A DNA stretch of 64,000 nt from contig NZ_JARUBM010000002.1 in the NCBI RefSeq assembly GCF_029626175.1, forward strand, positions 6,589,001-6,653,000, given 5' to 3'. Below the pieces are notes generated by a model. That model was given only the letters and a program-made list of their open reading frames with translations, searched no databases and had not been told where the DNA came from. A program made the position numbers and the translations under genes. This DNA comes from Micromonospora sp. WMMD1082 (lineage in GTDB: Bacteria > Actinomycetota > Actinomycetes > Mycobacteriales > Micromonosporaceae). Positions 17,044 through 25,911 of the stretch are shown here, piece after piece (position 1 is the stretch's first letter; each line of letters starts with the position of its first letter).

Positions 17044-18234
17044 CTACCCGCGCCGGGCGGGGGGTGGCGGGGTGCCGAGGTGGGTGGCGAGCACGACGAG
17101 CAGTTCCAGGCGGGTGGTGGGGTCGTCGAGGTCGGCGCCGTAGATGTCGCGTAGGCGCTTGAGCCGGTAGCTGACCGTCTGCGGGTGGACGAACAGCTCG
17201 GCGGCGACCTCCGCCCGCGAACCCCAGTGCCGCAGCCAGGCGTGCAGGGTCACCAGCAGGCTGTCCCGCTGCGCCGGGCGCACGTCGGCCAGCGGTGCCA
17301 GGCGGCGGGCGGTGAGCACCGCCAGGGCGCGCTGCTCGCCGCGCAGCGTCAGCGCGATCAGGTGGTCGTCGACGAAGACCGGACCCGGGTCGGGACCGGC
17401 CAGCCCCGCGGTCAGCTCGGCGAGCCGGACGCCCGCCGGCACCTGGGGCCAGTCCAGCTCCGGGCCGACCACCGCCCACCGCCCGGCCAACGCCTCGGCC
17501 AGCGGGGCACGGGTGGCCCGGGGGCCGGCCCGCAGCAGCAGCACCGCGTCGCGCCCACGTTCGATGACCAGGCCGTCGGCGCCGTACCGGAACCGCGCGT
17601 CGCGGGCCTGGTCCAGCGGCAGCAGGACGGGCACCACGGCGTCGAGGTCGGGCCAACCGATCCGGGCGGCCGCCGCCTCGACGGCGCTGGGCATGCCGTC
17701 ACCGCGCAGCAGCAGCTCGGCGAGCTGCCGGCGCCGGTCTCCCTCGCCGGCCTGCTCGCGCAGTTGCAGGGCGTACCCGTCGGTGCTCGCGGCGGCCAGC
17801 TCGGCGACGTACGCGCTGACCGCGTCGGAGAGGTCGATCAGCTCCTCGGTGTCGATCGGTCGCAGCCGGGCCAACGACTGCGACGCGGTACGCAGCAGCA
17901 GCCGTGCCGCCGTCCGGAGCGCGGCCAGCAGCGCCTCCGGCCCCCGGTCCTCGCGCGCCTCGGCGGCGCCCAGCCCGACGAAGACCGCCCGGAAGCGGGG
18001 CGGCAGCGCGGGCTCCTCGGTGCCCACCAGGTCGAGGAAGCGGTCAAGGGCGACCTGGACGGCGCTCTGCACGTCCCGGGCGAACTTGTCGTCGGCGATG
18101 GCGGCGAAGGCGGGCGTCGCCTCGGTGACCGCGACCGCGACGGCGGCCACGGTCGCGGGCAGCTGCGGGCGCATCGCGGTGGCCAGATCGGCGGGCAGGC
18201 GCCGCCAGGGGGCCGTGGACACGGGCGCGCTCAC
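17044..18234 (-). CDS. PucR/CdaR-type transcriptional regulator
   Basis: 396 residues. A long N-terminal alpha-helical region and a central GGDEF-like CdaR fold are followed by a C-terminal HTH_30 (LVTLHAWLRHWGSRAEVAAELFVHPQTVSYRLKRLRDIYG). Such regulators switch on neighbouring catabolic operons in response to the substrate. It is divergent from the aldolase-aminotransferase/FGGY kinase genes with a 143-base shared upstream region, so it is the likely regulator of that cluster. Confidence 0.87.
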   Translation of the reverse strand: MSAPVSTAPWRRLPADLATAMRPQLPATVAAVAVAVTEATPAFAAIADDKFARDVQSAVQVALDRFLDLVGTEEPALPPRFRAVFVGLGAAEAREDRGPEALLAALRTAARLLLRTASQSLARLRPIDTEELIDLSDAVSAYVAELAAASTDGYALQLREQAGEGDRRRQLAELLLRGDGMPSAVEAAAARIGWPDLDAVVPVLLPLDQARDARFRYGADGLVIERGRDAVLLLRAGPRATRAPLAEALAGRWAVVGPELDWPQVPAGVRLAELTAGLAGPDPGPVFVDDHLIALTLRGEQRALAVLTARRLAPLADVRPAQRDSLLVTLHAWLRHWGSRAEVAAELFVHPQTVSYRLKRLRDIYGADLDDPTTRLELLVVLATHLGTPPPPARRG

Positions 18235-18377
18235 CCGGCGATTTTGTCACGGCGGGATAAGAAGAGCCCAGATTCTCGCTGCCGGCGGGAGGGTGTTTCG
18301 ACGCGAGGGCCCGCGCGACGATGGACCCACCGTGCGGCACCACCCCGACGCCGCCGGCCGAGGGCCGAGGAGGCGCC

Positions 18378-20669
18378 GTGCAGCACCGACTGTCCCGCCA
18401 GCACGTTGTCGACATGTGCCGGACCATGCTCGCCCGGGGCTACCTCAAGGCGACCGAGGGCAACGTCTCGGTCCGGGTTCCCGGCCACCGCCGGTACGCG
18501 GTGACACCGAGCAACTACGACTACGACCGGATGCGCGTCGAGGACATCTGCATCGTCGACTTCGACGGCCGGCACGTGCCCGACGACTCGGGCGCCGACC
18601 TGAAGCCGTCGATCGAGTGCGGGATGCACGCCAACATCTACCGCGAGCGTCCGGACGTCAACGCGATCGTGCACACCCACCAGCCGTACGCCTCGGCGCT
18701 GGCCTTCCTGCGCAGGCCGATCCCGGCGCTCACCGACGAGCAGGTGCGCTTCCTGGGCCGGCAGGTGGCGATCATCGACTACGCCCCGTCGGGCACCGGA
18801 TTCCTCGCCCGCAACGTGCAGAAGAAGGTCGCCGGCGGGGACAACGCGTTCATCATCGCCAACCACGGGGTGGTCGCCGTGGGCACCGACCCGGACCGGG
18901 CGGTGTTCAACATGGCGCTGCTGGAGAAGGTCTCCATCGCCTACCTGTTGGCGCTGACCAGCGAGGCGGGGAAGGTCTACACCATTCCGGCCGCGATCCG
19001 GGAGATCGCCTTCGGCAAGCTGCGGGCCGACGAGAAGCGGATCGCCGCGCAGATCACCGAGGCGGTCGAGCCGCTGCGGGTACCAACCGACGAAGAGCTA
19101 CCCAGCGCCGACCGGCTCGCCGCCGAGGTCTCCCCCGGCGAGGCGGCAGGAGACAAGGCGGCAGGAGACGAGGCGCCCGGCGACGCAGCTGGGGACGAGG
19201 CGCCCGGCGCCGAGTCGGCCCGGCTCGGCTACGCCATCAGCGAGTACCCGGACGTCAACGACGTGATGCGGCGACTCAGGGCGCTGACCGCGCAGCCGGT
19301 CCGGGGGCTGCGCCACGACGCGCTGCTCGACGTGCTGAACTACTTCGACACCAAGTGCCGGGCCAGCAGGGAGATCACCGACCGGGCCAGGCGGCGGATC
19401 CCCGGCGGCGTGCAGCACAACCTGGCCTTCAACTACCCGTTCCCGCTCGCCATCGAGAAGGCCGAGGGGGCGTACCTGGTCGACCGCGACGGCAACACGT
19501 ACATCGACTTCCTCCAGGCCGGCGGGCCGACGATCCTGGGCAGCAACTACGGCCCGGTCAACGAGCGGGTCGCCGAGGTGGTCCGCGACTCGGGGCCGGT
19601 GACCGGCCTGTTCCACGAGTACGAACTCAGGCTCGCCGAGATCATCCACCGGTTCATGCCGCACGTGGAGATGTACCGCTCCCTCGGTTCCGGCACGGAA
19701 GCGGTGATGGCCGCCGTCCGTGGCGCCCGCGCCTACACCGGCCGGAAGATGGTGATCAAGGTCGGCGGCGCCTACCACGGCTGGTCCGACACGATGGTGT
19801 ACGGGCTGCGGGTGCCCGGGACGTACCGGATGAACGCCAAGGGCATCCCGTTCGGCGCCACCAGCCGCACCCGGGAGTCCTTCCCGCACGATCTCGGGCA
19901 GCTCCGCCGCAAGCTGATCGAGAACCGGCTGCGCGGCGGCACCGCCGCCGTCATCGTCGAGCCGGTCGGCCCGGAGTCCGGCACCCGGCCGGTGCCCCGG
20001 GACTTCAACGCCCGGGTCCGCGAGCTGTGCGACCAGTTCGGCGCACTGCTGATCTTCGACGAGGTGGTCACCGGCTTCCGGCTCGGCCTGGGCGGCGCGG
20101 CCGGCTACTTCGGCGTCATCCCCGACCTGACCGTGTTCGGCAAGGCGGTCTCGGGCGGGTATCCGATGGCCGGCGGCGTCGGCGGCCGGGCCGACGTGAT
20201 GGCGGTCTTCGGTTCCGGGCTGGACGGCCGCAGCGGCGCGCACATCCAGGTCGGCGGCACGCTGTCGGCCAACCCGCTGTCCTGCGCGGCCGGCTACTTC
20301 GCCATCGAGGAGATGGCCCGCACCAACGCGCCGGTGATCGCCGGCCGCGCCGGTGACCGGCTCACCCGTGGCCTGCAACGGCTGATCGACTCCTACGGCC
20401 TGCCGTACGTCGCGTACCACCAGGGCTCGATCGTGCACCTGGAGTGCAGCGGCGTGATGCTGCTGGACATGCGCAACCCGGTCAAGCTGCTGCGGGAGAA
20501 CAAGGCCCGCAAGCGGCTGATGGAGCAGATGGGCGCCGCGTACACCGCGCACGGCATCGTCACCCTGGCCGGCTCCCGGATGTACACCTCGATGGCCGAC
20601 ACCGACGAGGTCATCGACGACGCCCTCGCCCGGTTCGACCAGGTCTTCGCGCTGGTCGAGGGGGTCTGA
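18378..20669 (+). CDS. Fusion of class II aldolase and class III aminotransferase
   Basis: 763 residues from GTG 18378, chosen for the GAGGAGG ribosome-binding site 6 bases before it. Residues 1-230 are a class II aldolase/adducin domain: metal ligands H99 and H101 (VHTHQPY) and H163 (ANHGVV), with E80 as candidate acid/base. Residues about 250-280 are a duplicated linker (AAGDEAPGD repeats). Residues about 330-763 are a PLP-dependent class III aminotransferase like glutamate-1-semialdehyde aminomutase: GSGTEAVMAAVRGARAYTG, AYHGWSD, LLIFDEVVTGFR (D561) and Schiff-base lysine K589 in FGKAVSGGYPMAGG. Both sites look intact. Fusing C-C cleavage to amination/transamination suggests handling of an unstable amino-carbonyl intermediate; that is inference. 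Confidence 0.88.
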   Translation: MQHRLSRQHVVDMCRTMLARGYLKATEGNVSVRVPGHRRYAVTPSNYDYDRMRVEDICIVDFDGRHVPDDSGADLKPSIECGMHANIYRERPDVNAIVHTHQPYASALAFLRRPIPALTDEQVRFLGRQVAIIDYAPSGTGFLARNVQKKVAGGDNAFIIANHGVVAVGTDPDRAVFNMALLEKVSIAYLLALTSEAGKVYTIPAAIREIAFGKLRADEKRIAAQITEAVEPLRVPTDEELPSADRLAAEVSPGEAAGDKAAGDEAPGDAAGDEAPGAESARLGYAISEYPDVNDVMRRLRALTAQPVRGLRHDALLDVLNYFDTKCRASREITDRARRRIPGGVQHNLAFNYPFPLAIEKAEGAYLVDRDGNTYIDFLQAGGPTILGSNYGPVNERVAEVVRDSGPVTGLFHEYELRLAEIIHRFMPHVEMYRSLGSGTEAVMAAVRGARAYTGRKMVIKVGGAYHGWSDTMVYGLRVPGTYRMNAKGIPFGATSRTRESFPHDLGQLRRKLIENRLRGGTAAVIVEPVGPESGTRPVPRDFNARVRELCDQFGALLIFDEVVTGFRLGLGGAAGYFGVIPDLTVFGKAVSGGYPMAGGVGGRADVMAVFGSGLDGRSGAHIQVGGTLSANPLSCAAGYFAIEEMARTNAPVIAGRAGDRLTRGLQRLIDSYGLPYVAYHQGSIVHLECSGVMLLDMRNPVKLLRENKARKRLMEQMGAAYTAHGIVTLAGSRMYTSMADTDEVIDDALARFDQVFALVEGV

Positions 20670-20673
20670 GCCG

Positions 20674-22287
20674 GTGGCCGCCACACCACCGCAGATCCTC
20701 GCCATCGACCTCGGCACCTCGGCGATGAAGGCCGCCCTCGTCGCCGCCGACGGCACGGTCACCGGCTGGGCCGAGCGACCGGTCCCGCTGCGGGTGCTGC
20801 CCGGCGGCGGCGCCGAACAGGACCCCCTCGCCTGGTGGGCGGCGCTCGGGCAGGTCGCCGCCGAGCTGGGCCGGGCCCACCCGGAGCGGATGTCGGCCGT
20901 CGGCACGGTCTGCGCCTCCACCCAGGGCGAGGGGACCATCGCGGTGGACGCCGCCGGGCAGCCGCTGACCGGGTGCATCAGCTGGCTCGACATGCGCGGC
21001 GCCCCGCACCTGCGCCGGCAGTTCGGCGGCTTCCCCGCGTACCAGGGAATGTCGGTCCGCCGGATCGCCCGCTGGCTGCGGCTCACCGGCGGGATGCCCT
21101 CGCCGACCGGCAAGGACCCCGCCGCCCACATGCTGCTGGTCCGCGACGAGCTGCCGCAGGTGTACGCGCGGACCGCGTCGTTCCTCAACGTGCTCGACTG
21201 GATCAACCTGAGGCTGACCGGGCGGACGGTGGCCACCGTCGACTCGATCCTCACCTCGTGGGTGACCGACAACCGGCGGCCCGGGGACATCCGCTACTCC
21301 CCCGCCCTGGTGGCCGACTGCGGCATCGACCGCGACAGGCTGCCGCCGATCGTCGCCTGCACCGACGTGATCGGCACGCTGACCCCGGCCGCCGCCGCGC
21401 ACCTGGGCCTGCCCGAGACGGTCCGGGTGGTCGCCGGGGCGATCGACACCACCGCGGCCGCGATCGGCGCCGGCACCACCGGCGACCGCCAACCGCACCT
21501 GTACGTCGGCACCTCCTCCTGGATCGCGGCCCACGTGCCCCGGAAGAAGACCGACATCGCCGCCGGCATCGCGTCGGTGCCCTGCGCCATCGGCGACCGC
21601 TACCTGATGACCGCCCTACAGGCCACCGCCGGGGCCAACCTGACCTGGCTGCGGGACAAGATCGTCGAGTACGACGATCCGCTGCTCGGCCCCGGCCACC
21701 TCAGCCGCGACGAGGGCACGATCTTCGACGCCTTCGACCGGATCATCCCGACGGTGCCGCCGGGCGCGCGCGGCGTGCTCTACACCCCCTGGCTGTACGG
21801 CGAGCGTGCCCCGGTGGACGACCCGAACCTGCGTGCCGCCTTCGTCAACATCTCCCTCGACACCAACCGTTCGGATCTGCTGCGGGCGGTCTTCGAGGGC
21901 GTCGCCGTCAACACCCGCTGGCTCACCACGGCGGTGGACCGGTTCCTCGGCACGCCGGTCACCTCGATGTCCATCACCGGGGGCGGGGCGCTGTCGGACT
22001 CGTGGTGCCAGATCTTCGCCGACGTGCTCGGCGTCGAGATCCGGCGCGACGCCCAGCCCCTCGCGGTCAACGTCCGGGGGGCGGGCTGGATCGGCGCGGT
22101 CGGCACCGGGCAGCTCACCTTCGCCGACATCCCCACGCTGATGCGTACCGACCGGGTCTTCGCCCCGACGCCGGCGCACCGGGCGACGTACGACGAGCTC
22201 TACGCGACCTACCGGGAGCTACACCAGCGGCTGGCCCCGGTATACCGGCGCCTCAACCGCCCCAGGCGCCCCACCGGAGCGGGCTGA
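20674..22287 (+). CDS. FGGY-family carbohydrate kinase
   Basis: 537 residues, starting GTG 4 bases after the aldolase-aminotransferase stop, so co-translated. The N-terminal phosphate-1 motif is AIDLGTSAMKAALV, the inter-domain hinge is VVAGAIDTTAAAIGAGTTGD, and the C-terminal FGGY signature region is SMSITGGGALSDSWCQIFADVLGVEI. It is closest in style to xylulokinase/ribulokinase-type enzymes. It would phosphorylate a sugar or polyol (unknown) that the adjacent class II aldolase could cleave. Confidence 0.9.
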   Translation: MAATPPQILAIDLGTSAMKAALVAADGTVTGWAERPVPLRVLPGGGAEQDPLAWWAALGQVAAELGRAHPERMSAVGTVCASTQGEGTIAVDAAGQPLTGCISWLDMRGAPHLRRQFGGFPAYQGMSVRRIARWLRLTGGMPSPTGKDPAAHMLLVRDELPQVYARTASFLNVLDWINLRLTGRTVATVDSILTSWVTDNRRPGDIRYSPALVADCGIDRDRLPPIVACTDVIGTLTPAAAAHLGLPETVRVVAGAIDTTAAAIGAGTTGDRQPHLYVGTSSWIAAHVPRKKTDIAAGIASVPCAIGDRYLMTALQATAGANLTWLRDKIVEYDDPLLGPGHLSRDEGTIFDAFDRIIPTVPPGARGVLYTPWLYGERAPVDDPNLRAAFVNISLDTNRSDLLRAVFEGVAVNTRWLTTAVDRFLGTPVTSMSITGGGALSDSWCQIFADVLGVEIRRDAQPLAVNVRGAGWIGAVGTGQLTFADIPTLMRTDRVFAPTPAHRATYDELYATYRELHQRLAPVYRRLNRPRRPTGAG

Positions 22288-22336
22288 CCAGGCGAAACGC
22301 CAACGCGGAGCGGCGCGGGTGGGCGAGACTGACGCC

Positions 22337-23050
22337 ATGGTCGACGTCAGACGCTACGTAGCCGAGTTCATCGGCACGTTCCTGCTGGTGTTCTTCGGTG
22401 TGGGCAGCGCCATCGCGGCCCAGGTCGAGGGCCGGGTGGTGGTGGTCTCGCTGGCGTTCGGGTTCGTCATGCTCGCGTTGGTCTACACCATCGGCCAACT
22501 CTCCGGCAGCCACGTGAACCCGGCGGTGACCCTCGGCGTCCTGCTCTCCGGCAAGATCTCGCCGATCGGCGCGGTGGCGTACTGGATCGCTCAGTTCGCC
22601 GGAGCCGTCGTGGCGGCCTTCCTGCTCTGGGTGCTCGTCCGGTGGGGTGGGGTGACCGACCAGACCGGCGTGCTGGGCACCAACGGCTACGGCACGCACA
22701 TCAACGCCGGTGGCGCGATGCTGTTGGAAACCGTGCTGACGTTCCTGTTCGTCCTGGTCGTGCTGGTGGTCGGCAAGCGCAGCACGGATCTGTCGGGCTT
22801 CGCCGGGCTGGCGATCGGCCTGGCGCTCGGCGTGGCGAACCTGGTCGGGGTCGCGCTGACCGGGGCGGCGGTGAACCCCGCACGAGCCCTCGGGCCGGCC
22901 CTCTTCGAGGGTGGCTCCGCACTCCGGCAGCTCTGGGTGTTCATCGTCTTCCCCCTGCTCGGTGGCGTCCTGGCCGCGCTGGTCGCGCCACTGGTCGAAC
23001 ACGGCTCCGGCTTCACCAAGGCCGGCTCGCCCCGGCCGGCCGGGCGCTGA
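22337..23050 (+). CDS. Aquaporin / MIP-family channel
   Basis: About 237 residues from ATG 22337; a GTG 18 bases earlier is possible. Six hydrophobic helices and two NPA boxes (SHVNPAVTLG and GAAVNPARALGPA) define the family. The ar/R arginine after the second NPA is present (NPAR). It lies 49 bases downstream of the FGGY kinase on the same strand, so it may admit a polyol substrate for that pathway. The sequence alone does not separate water from glycerol channels. Confidence 0.9.
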   Translation: MVDVRRYVAEFIGTFLLVFFGVGSAIAAQVEGRVVVVSLAFGFVMLALVYTIGQLSGSHVNPAVTLGVLLSGKISPIGAVAYWIAQFAGAVVAAFLLWVLVRWGGVTDQTGVLGTNGYGTHINAGGAMLLETVLTFLFVLVVLVVGKRSTDLSGFAGLAIGLALGVANLVGVALTGAAVNPARALGPALFEGGSALRQLWVFIVFPLLGGVLAALVAPLVEHGSGFTKAGSPRPAGR

Positions 23051-23056
23051 CCCCGC

Positions 23057-24532
23057 TCAGCGGTCGGAGCCCATCGGCTCGCGGACCAGGGCGCCGTCGA
23101 TGTAGCAGTAGCGCCAGTCCTCGCCCGGCTCCAGCGAGCGGATCAGCGGGTGGCCGGTCTGCCGGTAGTGCTCCTCGGCGTGGTTGTTGACCGAGTCGCT
23201 GCAACAGCCCACCGCGCCGCACGTCAGGCACATCCGCAGCTGCACCCAGTCGTCGCCGCTCTCCACACACTGCGGGCACACGTCGACGTCGGATTCGGTG
23301 ATGTTGATCCGGTCCAGGTGGGTGCAGGCGGTGCTGATCGTCTCCTCCCGCACGTACCGCCAGCTCGAGTGCAGCAGCCGGTCCGGGAGGATCCGGGCGA
23401 GGTAGCGCGAGTTCGCGGCGAGCAGCGGACACGCCACGGCCAGCACCAGCACGTACAGGGCGATGAACGGGCCGAGTCGGGCGTCGAGGCCGGCGGTGAG
23501 CGCGAGCGTGGCGAGGATCAGCGAGAACTCGCCACGACCCAGCACGGTCAGGCCGACGTTGGCCGCGCCGCGCTGGTTGAGCCCGAAGAGCCGGCCGGCG
23601 ACCAGCCCGGCCAGCACGTTGGTCACCAGGGTCAACAGGACCGCCAGCAGCACCGGCACCGCCACCGTGCCGATCTCGCTGACGTTGATGCTCAGCCCGA
23701 ACGCCACGAAGAACACCGCCGCGAAGACGTCGCGCAGCGGCAGGACCAGGCGTTCGACCCGCTCCCGGATGGGGGTACGGGCCACCACCAGGCCGATCAT
23801 CAGCGCGCCGATCGCGTCGGAGACGCCGATCTCGGCCGATACGCCGGCGACGAGCACCACCAGGCCGACCATGAGGATGGCCAGCAGCTCGTCCTCGTTG
23901 CTGTCGATCACCTTGCTGACCAGGCGGGCGCCGTACCGGGCGACGGCGAACAGCACGACCAGGTAGGCGAAGCTGAGCCCGATCCGCAGCGCGAGTTCCC
24001 CGGCGGACCCGGCGCCGGACAGCAACGGAGAGAGCAGCGCCAGGTACAGCGCGAGGAAGAGATCCTCGATCACGATGATGCCGAGGATGACCGGCGTCTC
24101 CGCGTTGGCCAGCCGGCGTAGCTCGATGAGCAGCTTGGTGACGATGGCCGAGGAGGAGATGCCGAGGGCACCGGCGATCACGAACGCCTCGTAGCCGCCC
24201 CAGCCCAGCGCCAGCCCGAAGAGCAGCCCGGCACCCACGTTGAGGACGATGTACGAGCCGGCCGCGACGAACAGTCGCCGGCCGCTGCCCAGCACCTGCT
24301 CGACCGGGAACTCGACGCCCAGATGGAACAGCAGCAGCACCAGGCCGAGGGAGGCGAGCAGGCTCAGATCCTCGGGGTGGGCGATCAGCACCGGGCCGGG
24401 GGTGCCCGGCCCGAGCAGGATGCCGGCGAGCATGAAGAACGGCACGGTGGGCAGGTTGATCCGACGGCCCGCGCGGGCGAGCAGGCCCGCGATCAGCACG
24501 AGGGCGCCGAAGCCCACGAGGTCAGCGTGCAC
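23057..24532 (-). CDS. CPA2 cation:proton antiporter with C-terminal UBP zinc finger
   Basis: 491 residues. Residues about 1-390 are a Na_H_Exchanger membrane domain with about 12 helices; the ion-site region is GALGISSSAIVTKLL and IIVIEDLFLALYLALL (Glu-Asp pair). Residues about 405-490 are a ZnF-UBP-like domain with paired cysteines and histidines: CTHLD, CPQC, CLTCGAVGCC, HAEEHYRQTGHPL and WRYCYID. It is coupled with a KhtT-like subunit upstream, which suggests a KhtTU-type K+ or cation efflux system. The zinc finger replaces the usual cytosolic RCK domain, a rare arrangement. Confidence 0.9.
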   Translation of the reverse strand: MHADLVGFGALVLIAGLLARAGRRINLPTVPFFMLAGILLGPGTPGPVLIAHPEDLSLLASLGLVLLLFHLGVEFPVEQVLGSGRRLFVAAGSYIVLNVGAGLLFGLALGWGGYEAFVIAGALGISSSAIVTKLLIELRRLANAETPVILGIIVIEDLFLALYLALLSPLLSGAGSAGELALRIGLSFAYLVVLFAVARYGARLVSKVIDSNEDELLAILMVGLVVLVAGVSAEIGVSDAIGALMIGLVVARTPIRERVERLVLPLRDVFAAVFFVAFGLSINVSEIGTVAVPVLLAVLLTLVTNVLAGLVAGRLFGLNQRGAANVGLTVLGRGEFSLILATLALTAGLDARLGPFIALYVLVLAVACPLLAANSRYLARILPDRLLHSSWRYVREETISTACTHLDRINITESDVDVCPQCVESGDDWVQLRMCLTCGAVGCCSDSVNNHAEEHYRQTGHPLIRSLEPGEDWRYCYIDGALVREPMGSDR

Positions 24533-24583
24533 GGTGAGGACTCCTCAGGTGGGCGGGAGGGACCGGGTGGGACGCGGGTCCGG

Positions 24584-24811
24584 CTAGTCGGAGAAGTAGG
24601 TGCCGGTCAGCAGCGCGCCGACCTTGCGGGCCTGTTCCTCCGACATCTCGATGACGGCCACCGGATCATCCTGTCCGGCGGCGAAGACGTACAGGTCGCG
24701 GGTGCCCTCCCGGCGTACCACGATCGAGATGCGCTGGGTGTTGCTGCCCAGGTCGACGTCGTACCGTTTGCCGATTCCCGGCAGGTCCTGCACGTAGATC
24801 CCCTTGCCCAT
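24584..24811 (-). CDS. KhtT-like antiporter regulatory subunit (N-lobe only)
   Basis: 75 residues from ATG 24811; the GGGAGGGG ribosome-binding site immediately upstream rules out the ATG at 24829, which overlaps it. The segment VQDLPGIGKRYDVDL and IVVRREGTRDLYVF match the N-terminal lobe of KhtT-type regulators. The RCK_C half that binds nucleotides in KhtT is missing (full KhtT is about 165 residues). It is 51 bases upstream of the antiporter on the same strand. Its partner is very likely that antiporter. Confidence 0.75.
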   Translation of the reverse strand: MGKGIYVQDLPGIGKRYDVDLGSNTQRISIVVRREGTRDLYVFAAGQDDPVAVIEMSEEQARKVGALLTGTYFSD

Positions 24812-24895
24812 GATCCCCTCCCGCTGCACCGTCCACCGATCTCGGCGTAATCGTACGAGCCCACCCTCCGGTCGGTGTCCGGCGCACCGGCATGG

Positions 24896-25768
24896 TCAAC
24901 TCGGCGGCCCCTGGTCGAGGAGGTCGAGGAAGTCGCGCACCAGCGGGACCACCTCGTCCAGATGGGTCTCCAGCAGCCAGTGGCCGCCGTCGAGCAGGTG
25001 CAGCCGCGCCTGCGGCAGGTCCCGCAGGTACGCCCGGGCCGCCCCCGCCGGCATGTAGCCGTCGTGCGGCCCCCAGACGATCAAGGTCGGCGGCTGGTGC
25101 GTACGCAGGTAATCCTGCTGGCGGGCGAACCACTGCCGGGTGTGCCGCTGGTCGGCGAGCAGGCTGGTCAGGTGTTCCCGGCGCTCCGGGGTGCCGAGCA
25201 CCGCCCAGGACAGGGTCCACAGGTCGGGGCTGACCCGCTCGGCGACGGGCGGGGGCAACTCGCCGACGAACTCGTCGCGGAAGCCCGCCAGGCTCACCGC
25301 CTCGGCCAACCGCCGCCGCCCGTCGGCCGTCGGGTTGTCCCAGAACTCCTTCAGCGGGGCGTACCTCGGGCCGTGCTGATCCTCGTAGATGTCCCCGTTC
25401 TGGATGATCAGCCCGGCGACCCGCTCCGGACGCGCCATGGCCAGCCGCAGTCCGTGCTGCGAACCGTAGTCGTGCAGGTAGATCACGTACCGGTCGAGCC
25501 CGAGCGTGTCGACGAACCGGCGCAGGAACTCCGCGTGCCCGTCGAAGGTGTACGCGAAGTCCGCCGGGGTGGCGCTGTAGCCGAACCCGGGAAAGTCGGG
25601 GGCGATCGTGCGCCACCGGTCGGCCAGGGCGGGCATCAGCCCTCGGAACTGGAACGACGAGCAGGGGTAGCCGTGCGGCAGCAGGACCACCGGGGCATCC
25701 GGCGGCCCGGCCTCCCGGTAGAAGGTGTCGATCCCGCCCACGTCGATCCGCCGGTACGCGCTGGTCAT
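24896..25768 (-). CDS. Alpha/beta hydrolase, epoxide hydrolase/dehalogenase type
   Basis: 290 residues from ATG 25768. The oxyanion motif is PHGYPCSS (about 31-38) and the nucleophile is D100 in LHDYGSQHG. An Asp rather than Ser at this position is typical of epoxide hydrolases and haloalkane dehalogenases. The catalytic His is in LLDGGHWLLE near the C-terminus. A Trp two residues after the HGYP/HDYG motifs, diagnostic of dehalogenases, is not evident, so epoxide hydrolase is the better guess. It is monocistronic. Confidence 0.82.
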   Translation of the reverse strand: MTSAYRRIDVGGIDTFYREAGPPDAPVVLLPHGYPCSSFQFRGLMPALADRWRTIAPDFPGFGYSATPADFAYTFDGHAEFLRRFVDTLGLDRYVIYLHDYGSQHGLRLAMARPERVAGLIIQNGDIYEDQHGPRYAPLKEFWDNPTADGRRRLAEAVSLAGFRDEFVGELPPPVAERVSPDLWTLSWAVLGTPERREHLTSLLADQRHTRQWFARQQDYLRTHQPPTLIVWGPHDGYMPAGAARAYLRDLPQARLHLLDGGHWLLETHLDEVVPLVRDFLDLLDQGPPS

Positions 25769-25911
25769 GCCCTCACTATCGCCGCCGGCCACCGCCTCGC
25801 GCAGCGCTTCGTTCGGCGGGTACGCATGGTGGCCCCGCCGCGGCCGACCCTTCGGCCGGTTCCCGCGACGGGGCCGAAGGCCCGGCAGGCTGGGCTAGGA
25901 GGTCAGGCGGG

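Noticed and set aside
17312..20356. A 1014-codon open frame overlapping the PucR and aldolase-aminotransferase genes
   Set aside because: Composition is Arg/Pro/Gly-rich shadow sequence; the PucR gene on the other strand and the fusion gene in another frame have clear domains.
21000..22361. Second long frame inside the FGGY kinase gene on the same strand
   Set aside because: Arg/Ala-rich shadow without domain signal.
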